Positions 18,372 through 26,905 of a DNA stretch of 33,320 nucleotides are shown here, piece after piece. A model generated the notes under the pieces. That model ran no database searches and was not told the DNA's origin. It was given only the letters and a program-made list of their open reading frames with translations. Within the stretch, counting starts at the first letter, position 1, and every line of letters begins with the position of its first letter. The position numbers and the translations under genes were made by a program. The DNA comes from Legionellaceae bacterium (GTDB lineage: Bacteria; Pseudomonadota; Gammaproteobacteria; Legionellales; Legionellaceae): NCBI GenBank assembly GCA_030148065.1, contig JASBUC010000053.1, positions 1 through 33,320 of the forward strand. Reading direction: 5' to 3'.

Positions 18372-18932
18372 CTATGGTTCAGATGGGTGATTATTTGCTC
18401 GCAAAATTAAATGATCCCCTTTTTTTTCAAAATCAAAGTACTTTAAAGCACTCATCCCCAGTAAACTGTCTGCGCTGTCATCTGAAAGAATCACGGCCTT
18501 AATATTATGTAGTTGATAAGGGCCTATTTTTAAAACCTTAATACGGGTTAGAGCCCCTTTCGTTTGGCCATTTGCCGTTTTAACAGAGACAATGCGTCGA
18601 CTGATAAGCTTAGCACTTGCCGCAAGCTTTGGTGAAACAGCAACAAAGCTCGCACCAGTGTCAACAAAAAACACCGTATCTTGCCCATTCACGGATCCTT
18701 TGATGGAATAATGGTGATAAGGATCAGAACGAATGATTAGCTCGCCGTTTTGATGACTTACCACACTCAGACTTGGCTTTCGTTGACTGTTAACCCAAAG
18801 ATTAAAACCAATTAGCAAAACAATAAAAAAAAGGATCCAAACAATCAAATACAAAAAGGCTCTGCCATTTTTCTTCAAGTTAATTGTCTCTTTTCTCCGT
18901 AGAGCCATTACTAACATAAGGGGAAGGCTCAA
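18372..18932 (-). CDS. Membrane-anchored retropepsin-like aspartic protease
   Basis: A clan AA aspartic protease, 186 residues as given. One N-terminal membrane helix (FLYLIVWILFFIVLLIGF, about 27-44) anchors a periplasmic domain with the active-site motif FFVDTGAS (D91) and the later family block SLLGMSALKYFDFE. Such proteins are single-domain and act as dimers, each giving one aspartate. The known bacterial type (TIGR02281-like) has this arrangement, but its substrates are largely unknown. The start is uncertain: the frame opens inside the upstream YiiX-like gene (overlap 53 bases). ATG at 18908, or a TTG further in that is preceded by GGAGA, would give a shorter cytoplasmic tail without affecting the helix. 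It is coupled to the upstream gene and followed closely by the small membrane protein gene. Confidence 0.87.
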   Translation of the reverse strand: MSLPLMLVMALRRKETINLKKNGRAFLYLIVWILFFIVLLIGFNLWVNSQRKPSLSVVSHQNGELIIRSDPYHHYSIKGSVNGQDTVFFVDTGASFVAVSPKLAASAKLISRRIVSVKTANGQTKGALTRIKVLKIGPYQLHNIKAVILSDDSADSLLGMSALKYFDFEKKGDHLILRANNHPSEP

Positions 18933-19740
18933 GTTCTTCTATTTCTAAATCATGTTCTGAAGCCATGCCTTCCTGCCAAGGTAAATCTTTATAGCTTCCA
19001 GAGTTTATCGCTATAAAAGGGTATTTGATGATTTCAAAGTAAGGAGAATAATCAAAATCCCTCGGTGTAAATAGCCGCGGGTTTCTCTTATAGAGTTTAA
19101 CTCTGGTATCACCTTCCATCTTCATAATGGGAAGAATTGGAAAATGAACTGTACTAAAGGCATCAGCAATCATCGATGAGCAAATTTCTCTCACCGGAGT
19201 TGAAACATCATTGGAAAAAAAGGAGGATCTCAACCCTCTTGGTAAAAAGCGCCATGGCAAAAGCAATCGTGCTAATTCAAAATTTTGACGGATCCCATAC
19301 TCGGTACCCAAACGGCCAATTGCAAACTTTATAACTGATTGGGCATCTCTCATTGAAATGCCTGTGGGACGACAAATTCGGATGTGGCTATTTTTGTAAT
19401 TATCCAGTGGGGAGATAATCGTGCCGCTACCTAACACACTTTCGATTAATAACTGATTATTTAATGGACCATCATAGTACTGTAGAACTCGCTCACGACT
19501 TATAGGGTTTTCAATGTCATAGGCACGACCTATGTACAATGCAGCATGGGACCAAGTACTTTGAGTAATCGACTTAATTGTCTCACTCACTCGACTCATG
19601 CCTTCAACTAAAATTACGTCACAGGGTCGTAGTTCATATTTGATCCGCTCAAAATCACACAGCTGGTAGCCTACACGGTGACTTGGCTCTTTCATCAGCC
19701 AATTGATCAATGAGTTTTTTAGTCCATTAACTGACCACAT
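18880..19740 (-). CDS. YiiX-like permuted NlpC/P60 cysteine hydrolase
   Basis: A 286-residue protein of the permuted papain-like NlpC/P60 group (YiiX/YebB, also found in poxvirus G6R). In this group the catalytic histidine precedes the cysteine. Here H65 is in STWSHAALYIG after the opening strand RPCDVILVEG, a conserved acidic residue is E100 in LLIESVLGSG, and the nucleophile is C187 in REICSSMIADAF. GTEYGI (145-150) is another conserved turn. There is no signal peptide or lipobox, so it may be cytoplasmic or exported by another route. Members are thought to cleave amide or ester bonds in peptides or lipids, but the substrate is unknown. It begins 13 bases after ridA and overlaps the aspartic protease gene, within the run downstream of spoT. 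Confidence 0.84.
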   Translation of the reverse strand: MWSVNGLKNSLINWLMKEPSHRVGYQLCDFERIKYELRPCDVILVEGMSRVSETIKSITQSTWSHAALYIGRAYDIENPISRERVLQYYDGPLNNQLLIESVLGSGTIISPLDNYKNSHIRICRPTGISMRDAQSVIKFAIGRLGTEYGIRQNFELARLLLPWRFLPRGLRSSFFSNDVSTPVREICSSMIADAFSTVHFPILPIMKMEGDTRVKLYKRNPRLFTPRDFDYSPYFEIIKYPFIAINSGSYKDLPWQEGMASEHDLEIEELEPSPYVSNGSTEKRDN

Positions 19741-19753
19741 ATTTGTTTAGGTC

Positions 19754-20140
19754 CTATCTGAAGGGAATATACCCAATTGCCTCAATTTCTATGTTAGCAT
19801 TCATGGGAAGAGCGCTTACTTCAATCATAGCACGAGCTGGATAATTGGTCTCAAACAACTCCTCCATGAGCTTATTGACAAGCGTACTATTGCTTAAATC
19901 GGTTAAATAAACCGTTAGTTTAACAAGATTGTTCAAACTACCACCAGCAGCCTGACATACCTCCGAAATATTTTTAAAGATAAGTCTTGCTTGTGTTAAC
20001 AAATCGCCAGAAATGAGTTCATTCTCCCCTGCTTTCAAAGGAATTTGCCCAGAAAGGTACAGAGTCTCACCGGCTAAGACGGCCTGAGAATAGCAACCAA
20101 TAGCAGCAGGTGCCTTTGGTGTTGCAATAATGTTTACCAT
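19754..20140 (-). CDS. ridA: RidA family enamine/imine deaminase
   Basis: RidA hydrolyses reactive enamine/imine intermediates, chiefly 2-aminoacrylate made by pyridoxal-phosphate enzymes, and so protects those enzymes in the cytoplasm. The family fold and motifs are complete in 128 residues: ATPKAPAAIGCYSQA, LYLSGQIPL, NLVKLTVYLTDL, then YPARAMIEVSALP with the carboxylate-binding R103 and IEIEAIGYIP with E120. The chosen ATG (20140) matches RidA N-termini; an ATG four codons earlier also exists but adds residues the family lacks. It lies 20 bases after spoT and 13 before the YiiX-like gene. C16 replaces the proline seen in the E. coli protein, a common variant. Confidence 0.94.
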   Translation of the reverse strand: MVNIIATPKAPAAIGCYSQAVLAGETLYLSGQIPLKAGENELISGDLLTQARLIFKNISEVCQAAGGSLNNLVKLTVYLTDLSNSTLVNKLMEELFETNYPARAMIEVSALPMNANIEIEAIGYIPFR

Positions 20141-20160
20141 GGTCTCTCTCATCAGTTTTA

Positions 20161-22299
20161 TTAAGCCTCCCCCCCGCCATTTCTATAAATTTTAGAGACC
20201 ACACGATGTACTCTCACTCTGCGCAAAACTCTCGCTAAATGGGCTCTATTTTGCACTGAAACCAAAAACTGTACATCATTATGACGGCCATCTCTTGGAT
20301 CAACATTAATGTTACCAATGTTTGCTTCTGCATCAGATATAGCACTGGCAAGAACTGCTAAGACGCCTCTTTGGTTAGCAACTTCAACGGTAATATCTGT
20401 CCAGAACTCTCCATGCACGTCGTCAGACCATCCAAGATAAATAAGCTTATCTTGGCACTCGTGTTTACTAAGACGCTTTGCCTTCGGACACGACTCTCGG
20501 TGAACAGAAATGCCGCTCCCTGGCAAGATTTCACCCACAATTGAGTCGCCCGGTATAGGACGACAGCATTCAGCATAGTGTAGAACCATGCCCTCTGTGC
20601 CTTTAATGGCAAATGGTTTCTCTTTTAGAGTCACTGGATCCAGTGCTTGATAGTCTTCATGCAACAAGCGCTTTGCTACCACAACTGGAACATGATTTCC
20701 TGTGCCTAATTGTTTGAATAAGTCATTCTCATCTAAACAATTAAGTTCTCCAAGCAGTACCTGTAAACTCTCATCAGGTAATTTATCCAAACTTGCGCCT
20801 AACTCTTCTAACGCTTGACTTAATAAGCGTTTTCCTAGATCAATTGATTGTGCTTGCTTTTGACTTTTTAGATAGTGACGGATGTTACTTCGAGCCTTGC
20901 CCGTTATGACAAAATTAAGCCAGGCAGGGTTGGGACTGGCACCTGGCGCAGTTATAATCTCGACTGTTTGCCCATTAGACAAATTCATGCTCAATGGTGC
21001 TAATCGACGATTAATTTTAGCTGCAACACAGCTATTACCAATGTCTGAGTGAATCATGTATGCAAAATCAACCGGTGTTGCCCCCTTAGGAAGCTCCATA
21101 ATTTGTCCTTTTGGACTAAAAACATACACTTCATCAGGAAAAAGATCTATTTTAACGTTTTCAATAAACTCAAGAGAACTGGAATGCTCTAGATCTAATA
21201 AACTCTTAACCCATGCCCTGGCTCGTAACTGTGCTTGTGAAACTTCTGAACTCTCGCTCTTGTAAATCCAATGCGCCGCCACCCCATTTTCAGCCACTCG
21301 GTCCATGTCTTGGGAGCGAATTTGAATTTCTACAGGAATTCCAGAGGGGCCAAACAAGGTTGTATGTAAGGACTGATAACCATTCGCTTTTGGGATCCCA
21401 ACATAATCTTTAAATCGTTCGGGAACCGGTTTGTACATACGATGCAATACGCCAAGCATTCGGTAACATAAATCAATGTCCTCTGTTATCACTCGAAAGC
21501 CAAACACGTCCATAATTTCAGAAAAAGAGGCTTTTCGCTTCAACATTTTTTTGTATATGCTGTATAAGTGTTTCTGCCGTCCAATGATTGAAATGAATGG
21601 CACATCATATTTTGTAGCCGCTTCTTCAATGTCTTTTTGAATCTTAAGCATGACTTCACGTTGGCGGCCTCGAGCGCGCTCCACACCAGTTTTTAGAGCC
21701 TTATAGCGAAGAGGATAAAGTGCCGCAAAGCCCAGATCTTCGAGCTCAATGTAGAGTTTATGCATCCCCAAACGATTGGCAATAGGGGCGTAGATTTCCA
21801 GAGTTTCAACCGCAATCCGACGCCTTTTTTCACTTGGCATACTGCTTAATGTTTGCATGTTATGCAAACGATCAGCAAGCTTTACGATGATCACTCGAAT
21901 GTCTCTCACCATGGCTAAAATCATCTTGCGAAAATACTCCGCATTCGCCTCGGCTTTTGATTCAAACTTAATTTGAGTTAGCTTACTAACACCGTCAACC
22001 AATTCCGCAACGTCTTGCCCAAACTCGGCAATTAAATCATTTTTACTGGCACTGGTATCTTCTATGACATCATGTAGGAGAGTTGCCATGATGGTTTGTG
22101 GATCCATCCGCATTTCAGCGAGCGTGACACTGGCTGCAACCGGATGGGTAATGTAGGGCTCACCAGAGCGTCTTTTTTGGCCATGATGAGCTTCAGCTGC
22201 AAATTTAAAGGCTTTGAAGCATTCGGCTATCTGCTCCTGAGATAAGTAGGATCCAAGCTCTTCTTCTAATGACTTAAAATAGCTAAGTTCATTTTCCAC
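20161..22299 (-). CDS. spoT: Bifunctional (p)ppGpp synthetase/hydrolase
   Basis: SpoT sets the level of the alarmone (p)ppGpp, the stringent-response signal. It has 712 residues. The hydrolase domain is intact: H53 in YITHP, H76-D77 in LLHDVIEDT with E80-D81, so it should degrade ppGpp. The synthetase domain has DVFGFRVITED and KANGYQSLHTTLFG. The TGS domain (VYVFSPKGQIMELPKGAT, then DFAYMIHSDIG), a zinc-finger/helical section with HYAECCRPIPGD, and a C-terminal ACT domain follow. The intact HD residues mark it as SpoT rather than RelA. The start is GTG 22299 with GGGAG upstream. It follows rpoZ by 59 bases in the order gmk-rpoZ-spoT, which is conserved in Gammaproteobacteria. Confidence 0.97.
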   Translation of the reverse strand: MENELSYFKSLEEELGSYLSQEQIAECFKAFKFAAEAHHGQKRRSGEPYITHPVAASVTLAEMRMDPQTIMATLLHDVIEDTSASKNDLIAEFGQDVAELVDGVSKLTQIKFESKAEANAEYFRKMILAMVRDIRVIIVKLADRLHNMQTLSSMPSEKRRRIAVETLEIYAPIANRLGMHKLYIELEDLGFAALYPLRYKALKTGVERARGRQREVMLKIQKDIEEAATKYDVPFISIIGRQKHLYSIYKKMLKRKASFSEIMDVFGFRVITEDIDLCYRMLGVLHRMYKPVPERFKDYVGIPKANGYQSLHTTLFGPSGIPVEIQIRSQDMDRVAENGVAAHWIYKSESSEVSQAQLRARAWVKSLLDLEHSSSLEFIENVKIDLFPDEVYVFSPKGQIMELPKGATPVDFAYMIHSDIGNSCVAAKINRRLAPLSMNLSNGQTVEIITAPGASPNPAWLNFVITGKARSNIRHYLKSQKQAQSIDLGKRLLSQALEELGASLDKLPDESLQVLLGELNCLDENDLFKQLGTGNHVPVVVAKRLLHEDYQALDPVTLKEKPFAIKGTEGMVLHYAECCRPIPGDSIVGEILPGSGISVHRESCPKAKRLSKHECQDKLIYLGWSDDVHGEFWTDITVEVANQRGVLAVLASAISDAEANIGNINVDPRDGRHNDVQFLVSVQNRAHLARVLRRVRVHRVVSKIYRNGGGEA

Positions 22300-22358
22300 T
22301 CACTACTCTCCCATGCATCAAAGTGTCTAGCCCCTAGTCGGTCAATGGTAACAGAGGC

Positions 22359-22610
22359 TTAAGAGTTACCCTCTGTTTGATCTTCATTCATTAAACTCTG
22401 TACGGAGTTCTTGGGTTTTAAGTAGTCAGGATTAACATGTCCTTCGGCAATTTCACGTAAGGCAACGACTGTTGGTTTGTCATTTTCCCAGTCAACAAAG
22501 GGTTCTTCACCATTGGTGGCAATGTCTCTGGCTCTTTTACTTGCAAGCATCACCAACTCAAAACGATTATCTACGTGTTCTAAACAATCTTCTACAGTTA
22601 CACGTGCCAT
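22359..22610 (-). CDS. rpoZ: RNA polymerase omega subunit
   Basis: Omega helps assemble RNA polymerase by chaperoning the beta-prime subunit, and together with it forms one ppGpp binding site. It has 83 residues, normal for the family. The N-terminal signature [20 protein letters not shown] and ASKRARDI are almost invariant, followed by [17 protein letters not shown]. An AGAGGT ribosome site precedes the ATG. It lies between gmk and spoT on the same strand, the usual gammaproteobacterial arrangement, which links the alarmone enzyme with part of its polymerase target. Confidence 0.98.
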   Translation of the reverse strand: MARVTVEDCLEHVDNRFELVMLASKRARDIATNGEEPFVDWENDKPTVVALREIAEGHVNPDYLKPKNSVQSLMNEDQTEGNS

Positions 22611-22647
22611 AACTACCTCTTGATCTATCTGTTAAAAATTAGTCATT

Positions 22648-23274
22648 TTACTGATCTTTTAGCAAGTTTGAAAGTAACTTACGATATTTTATTGCTTGCT
22701 TCACTTGTTTTAAACGTTCAGCCTGTATGATGTGAATTAATTGCTGCAAGGCTTTCTCAAAGACGTCGTTAACGATGAGATAGTCTGATTCCTGATAATG
22801 AGACATCTCAGCAATGGCTTTTTCCATTCGTCGGTCTATAACTTCATCATTATCTTGGCCTCGCGATTTCAAGCGAGCTAACAAAGACTCTGTCGACGGC
22901 GGCAAGATGAATATGGTAGAAACTTGCGCAAACGACTGACTCATCTGCTTCGCACCTTGCCAGTCAAGATCTAAAATTAAATCAGTCCCTCGTGCAATTT
23001 TATTGTTTATCGTCTGTACAGATGTGCCATAAAGATCATCAAAAACTCTTGCATGTTCGACAAACTCATTCTTGGCAATCATCTCTTTAAATTGTTGATT
23101 TTCAACAAAATGATAATGCACTCCCTCTTGTTCACCCACCCTTGGTTTACGAGTTGTATGGGAGACTGTGACTTCAAGATTTTCAAGTGTGGAACAGGCA
23201 GCCTTTATAAGGCTCGATTTTCCACCGCCAGAAGGCGCCACTAAAATAAATATACTGCCAACAAATTCTGTCAT
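22648..23274 (-). CDS. gmk: Guanylate kinase
   Basis: Gmk phosphorylates GMP to GDP with ATP, an essential step in purine nucleotide supply. From ATG 23274 it has 208 residues, like the E. coli enzyme (about 207). The P-loop is APSGGGKSS (13-21), followed by VSHTTRKPRVGEQEGVHYHF with the GMP-binding residues, then LDLDWQGAKQM, FILPPS, RGQDNDEVIDRRM and MSHYQESDYLIVND. The open frame extends 14 codons upstream to ATG 23316. Neither start has a clear ribosome site, and the shorter one fits the family better. It is first in the gmk-rpoZ-spoT run; rpoZ follows after 37 bases. Confidence 0.96.
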   Translation of the reverse strand: MTEFVGSIFILVAPSGGGKSSLIKAACSTLENLEVTVSHTTRKPRVGEQEGVHYHFVENQQFKEMIAKNEFVEHARVFDDLYGTSVQTINNKIARGTDLILDLDWQGAKQMSQSFAQVSTIFILPPSTESLLARLKSRGQDNDEVIDRRMEKAIAEMSHYQESDYLIVNDVFEKALQQLIHIIQAERLKQVKQAIKYRKLLSNLLKDQ

Positions 23275-23599
23275 TTTTTTTATCATAACGGATTCATAAC
23301 TCTGTGTTTTTTGCATGGTTTTAATTGTTCAATGCATACTTTCATGTCCACCACATTTCCTTATCTAAGTAGGAGTGGTTGATATTTAGCACAAATAGGT
23401 TGCATTTTGCACCAATCCAAACGTTTCGTCTGGCAATTAAATCATCTTGGTAAGTTTCTGCAACTTTAAATTGAAAAATTAACGGCATCGTCTTATCAAA
23501 GTCAGCCACTCAGTGATCTTTAACCTAGATAAAAGCAATTTAAATGCCAAGAATACCATTTAGTTTTGACAATTAGCATCAAAACTAAATGGGTAGGAT
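23275..23599. other. Intergenic region upstream of gmk
   Basis: About 325 bases with no supported gene. It should hold the gmk promoter (minus strand), but I see no confident -35/-10 pair. A perfect 14-pair hairpin lies at its left end (23556-23592). Part of the right end may be coding if gmk starts at 23316. The rest looks like ordinary AT-rich spacer. Confidence 0.5.
23556..23592 (-). terminator. Perfect 14-pair hairpin downstream of the 166-residue gene
   Basis: CCATTTAGTTTTGA (23556-23569) and TCAAAACTAAATGG (23579-23592) pair completely around nine bases. It begins eight bases past the stop codon of the 166-residue gene on the minus strand. No U-run follows in either direction, so it is more likely a transcript-end stabiliser or weak terminator than a classical one. 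Confidence 0.5.
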
Positions 23600-24100
23600 T
23601 TAGCGCGGGGCCGTTAAAGAGACTGACAACTCCTCCTTACTTGGCATCAAGAACTTGGTTAGCTCTTCAATAAGCTCCTCTATCACGGCAGATAATTCTC
23701 GTCCTGCTTGAGAATCCAATAATTCATCTTGGTTGATCCCCCACTCTACGAGTAACGAATTTCTCATTTCCTCCAAAGCCTGTCTATCAACCCGTGTTAA
23801 GCTTATTTCCTTACTCGATAAAATTCGTAGGTTATCTCGTATGATCTGTTCTGCATCATCAATCAGTACAAGATATTGGCTGACTTTTTCTGTTCTATTT
23901 CGAGTAAAAGAAAAAAAACTTGGTTTTTGATGACAAAGAATGCCACCAAGCAAAGAATGATTTTTACCATAAAGAACTTTGCTGGTCTCTTTGTCATAAA
24001 ATGAACGAATGGTTTGCAATATAATCTTAACTTGTTGATTTCTCCTTTTTTTTGTAAACAAGCCTATACTTAGTTGCTGGCCAAGTGTTGGACGAACCAT
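23600..24100 (-). CDS. Orphan 166-residue protein
   Basis: I do not recognise this protein. It is soluble, mixed basic N-terminal (MVRPTLGQQLSIGLFTKKRRNQ) and acidic helical C-terminal (RELSAVIEELIEELTKFLMP, then SKEELSVSLTAPR). A predicted helix-rich middle (VSQYLVLIDDAEQIIRDNLRIL) has no catalytic signature, membrane helix or signal peptide. It has one of the best ribosome sites in the window (AGGAGGGG, 24104-24111), which supports it as a real and well translated gene. It stands alone between gmk and the 870-residue orphan gene, with its own 3' hairpin. The paired glutamates near the C-terminus are reminiscent of Dot/Icm secretion signals, but such tails are common by chance. Confidence 0.72.
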   Translation of the reverse strand: MVRPTLGQQLSIGLFTKKRRNQQVKIILQTIRSFYDKETSKVLYGKNHSLLGGILCHQKPSFFSFTRNRTEKVSQYLVLIDDAEQIIRDNLRILSSKEISLTRVDRQALEEMRNSLLVEWGINQDELLDSQAGRELSAVIEELIEELTKFLMPSKEELSVSLTAPR

Positions 24101-24103
24101 AGT

Positions 24104-24111
24104 CCCCTCCT
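24104..24111 (-). promoter_or_regulatory. Strong ribosome binding site of the 166-residue gene
   Basis: AGGAGGGG on the minus strand ends three bases before the ATG at 24100, near-complete complementarity to the 16S rRNA 3' end. It fixes the start and indicates high translation. Confidence 0.75.
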
Positions 24112-24292
24112 TTTTTTACTATGGCGTCTCTAACTATAGCTTATTTTTTGTTTAACTGTTTTAAATTTGGATAACCAACTGGTTTATAAGTCATTTTATG
24201 TTCATGAATGGGAAAATTTAAAGAACACAAAAAGATTTCGTTAACAGATTGCTCATAAAAAAATAACTTAGACCTGTGACCCTCACCTATCC

Positions 24293-26905
24293 CTACAGTC
24301 GTCGACTAATGGGTCTAAGATCGTCTGCTTCTTTTGACCAGTTTTTATGCTTTCTTAGTTTGCTTAGTTCATCTTGACACCAAGCTCTTCTATCAGGGTA
24401 ATGTTTTGCTCTGTCTAATCCTGCTTTACCAAATAAAAGTTCAGCCGTAGGCAATCGTTGATTTGAAATACTACGATTAATCTCAGTTATTAAAATATTT
24501 CCTGACCGTGTATTAGCGTACTCTTTATGAAATAAAAAAAGGTTTCGCTGATAAGCACAGGTAACTCTAGCAAGCTCAGAAATAATTTTTCGGGCATCTT
24601 CTTTTTTGACCGTTTTCTTTTTGGATAAATCATGCAGTAATTGGCGCAAAAGCTGACCTTTTTTTGAGTACTGGGACTGGCTGCTAAGATTCCAGAGACA
24701 TTTATTAACCAAGTTTGTTAAGGCAATTATCTCACGAGGCTTACATTCCGCCTCATCCGGCTCTTCTTCTAAAGGGGTTGCACTGTTTTCACGAAAAGAG
24801 CCCGTCATCATTGTTTTCTTTTTAAGAATGGGACTTGCTTCTTCCAAAATAGACACCATCCCTAACTGTTGTCTACCAAATGCATCTGAAAATTTTTCCT
24901 TGAGTTCAGAGAGTCTTGAAATCATGTCTTCTTTTAGATTGTCTTCAAAGTCTGCTGAGTTAACCTTACTGTTTAAGTTATCAATAGACGTTTTAAAGAC
25001 ATCAATTTTTGACATCAAAGATTGATCCATGGTGCGAATGGTATCAACGACACTTCTATCCTCGTTAGTATCTGCTTTAATTTTATCGTCTAATTCATCC
25101 AATGTTCTTTTTAAACTCGAAAATTCAATGCTGATTAGATTCAGTGATTCAATCACAAACTCTTTGAATTTTGGGTAAAGCAAGAAAGTCTTATACTGAC
25201 TAATGAAAGCCTGTAATGAGTCTAGAAGAGTAGTTAACTGCCCAAGCTTATATTGCCTTCTAGGTAATTGATTAATGTGTTGAATTATTTTTTTGTGAAG
25301 TTGGAGATAAGGTGATAAATCCCAAGTATAGCGATCTGCAAGATTTCGCTCATTTCCATAAGCGATTCTAGAAATGGTCTCAATTTGCTCATGACCTGTA
25401 TGAAATTCCGTCTCATTTTTTTTAGCAATTCTTTTGGAGCGAGACGTTTCATCATAATCGACTTCAACTCTATAATCCAAAACGACTAAGGACAGCAAAG
25501 GTAAAAACCTAAGAGCGGCTACTTTATCGATTTCACTTGCCTTTGCACTAAGATTGCCTTCCTCAATGGCCTTCAAACAGGACTCAGCTATTGGCTCGAT
25601 AAACGTTTCATCAATTTCTTTAAGGGTACGACCAAAAGCTTGCTTGGAGGTAAACTTAGATCTAGAGAGTTTGTTGACGATCCTTTCACGTTGTTTACTT
25701 GATAAATGTGAAAAAACAATTAGAACATCAATGACGGTTTTAGGTGGGTTGTTCTTTTCAGAAGATTGAATGTCAAATTTAGAAAACTCACTGGCAATTT
25801 CTTTGTTATTTTTAAGCAATAAATTTAAGTAATAAACTTGATTGGCTAAATACTCCGTGTTGCCTTCTTTCTTGTAAATGAGCTTAAAAATATTTTCATT
25901 CAATACTCTGGCTGTTGCTTGCGACTTTGAAGTTATCTCTTTCATATTAAGAGATTTTAATTTTTCCTCTTCAAAAGAGTCCGAGAGCTCTCTTAAATAA
26001 ATTTCTACTTGTCGAACAAAGTTCATTAATGAGTTATCTGGACCTAATTTACTAATATCAGGCTCATGTTTTTTATCAAGCAACCGGTTGATCAGCGTAA
26101 GTGAAATCGTACAAAGCGAAATTTTTTTATCAAGTCCTAAGCTGTATCCTGATTCAGTATCAACTGGGTATTGTAGGCTCCATAGTAAATTAGACAATGA
26201 GATTATAATAAATCTCCTAACCATTAGGCCATATAGAAAGGTTTTGCCCTTACGAAGTGCCCTAATGACATCAAAAACACGCCATCGAGCTTTAAATTCA
26301 TTGTAAATTTCATCCAGAAAAATTCTTAGTTGTGTTCTAAAAAAAAGGGAAATGGCTCTACAAGTCTTAGCACTTGGTAAGTCACTGACCAAAGGCTGCT
26401 CTATCATTCGGCTCATTTCATAAAACTCAGAAACAGAGTAAAAATCACCATCAACGCCAATGCTATCATCTCTTACTCGAGATTTTTTAATCCCCAAATA
26501 AGGAAATACTTCTGACTCTACCCCATTTTCATGAAACAAATTTATAAATTGCTGAAACAGCTTTTCTTCATTTGAATAATGAATTGACTCTATGTTTTGC
26601 CGTACCAACATTGTAGCAATGTGACTAATGACTTCTCGATCAAAAGACAATCTTTTTTGGCCAACTTCTTCATTCTTCTCGGTATAGACTTCATAGAATT
26701 TTTGTGCAACTTTAATACCTCCTCTAATCAAGAGCTCTTGCCCATTCATTACCGGCAGTTGCTGATCGGAAGAAAAAGCCCCTCGCACCATAGAATCTAA
26801 ATGAGACTTAGCTGACTCTTTAACGAAGTCTAGGCTTGCCCCCTTGGTCATATCAAAGAATGCTTTTCTGAGTACTATTTCAGCAAGCACGCTATCAGTA
26901 GACAT
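24293..26905 (-). CDS. Large orphan helical protein with a coiled-coil section
   Basis: I do not recognise this protein (870 residues from ATG 26905). It is helical throughout and mostly charged. Two more hydrophobic stretches (FLYGLMVRRFIIISLSNLLW near residue 225 and LRFLPLLSLVVLDYRV near 450) could be buried helices rather than membrane spans. Around residues 583-673 heptad-like spacing (SLKRTLDELDDKIKA, IDVFKTSIDNLNSKV, MISRLSELKEKF) predicts a coiled coil. An acidic linker (LEEEPDEAECKP) precedes a helical basic C-terminal domain ending in DDLRPISRRL. A GTG seven codons upstream (26926) is possible but lies inside a hairpin with no ribosome site, while the ATG has GGGG six bases before it. 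It follows the 306-bp repeat element and the 1502-residue gene on the same strand. It has no signal peptide; a secreted effector is one guess. Confidence 0.78.
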   Translation of the reverse strand: MSTDSVLAEIVLRKAFFDMTKGASLDFVKESAKSHLDSMVRGAFSSDQQLPVMNGQELLIRGGIKVAQKFYEVYTEKNEEVGQKRLSFDREVISHIATMLVRQNIESIHYSNEEKLFQQFINLFHENGVESEVFPYLGIKKSRVRDDSIGVDGDFYSVSEFYEMSRMIEQPLVSDLPSAKTCRAISLFFRTQLRIFLDEIYNEFKARWRVFDVIRALRKGKTFLYGLMVRRFIIISLSNLLWSLQYPVDTESGYSLGLDKKISLCTISLTLINRLLDKKHEPDISKLGPDNSLMNFVRQVEIYLRELSDSFEEEKLKSLNMKEITSKSQATARVLNENIFKLIYKKEGNTEYLANQVYYLNLLLKNNKEIASEFSKFDIQSSEKNNPPKTVIDVLIVFSHLSSKQRERIVNKLSRSKFTSKQAFGRTLKEIDETFIEPIAESCLKAIEEGNLSAKASEIDKVAALRFLPLLSLVVLDYRVEVDYDETSRSKRIAKKNETEFHTGHEQIETISRIAYGNERNLADRYTWDLSPYLQLHKKIIQHINQLPRRQYKLGQLTTLLDSLQAFISQYKTFLLYPKFKEFVIESLNLISIEFSSLKRTLDELDDKIKADTNEDRSVVDTIRTMDQSLMSKIDVFKTSIDNLNSKVNSADFEDNLKEDMISRLSELKEKFSDAFGRQQLGMVSILEEASPILKKKTMMTGSFRENSATPLEEEPDEAECKPREIIALTNLVNKCLWNLSSQSQYSKKGQLLRQLLHDLSKKKTVKKEDARKIISELARVTCAYQRNLFLFHKEYANTRSGNILITEINRSISNQRLPTAELLFGKAGLDRAKHYPDRRAWCQDELSKLRKHKNWSKEADDLRPISRRL

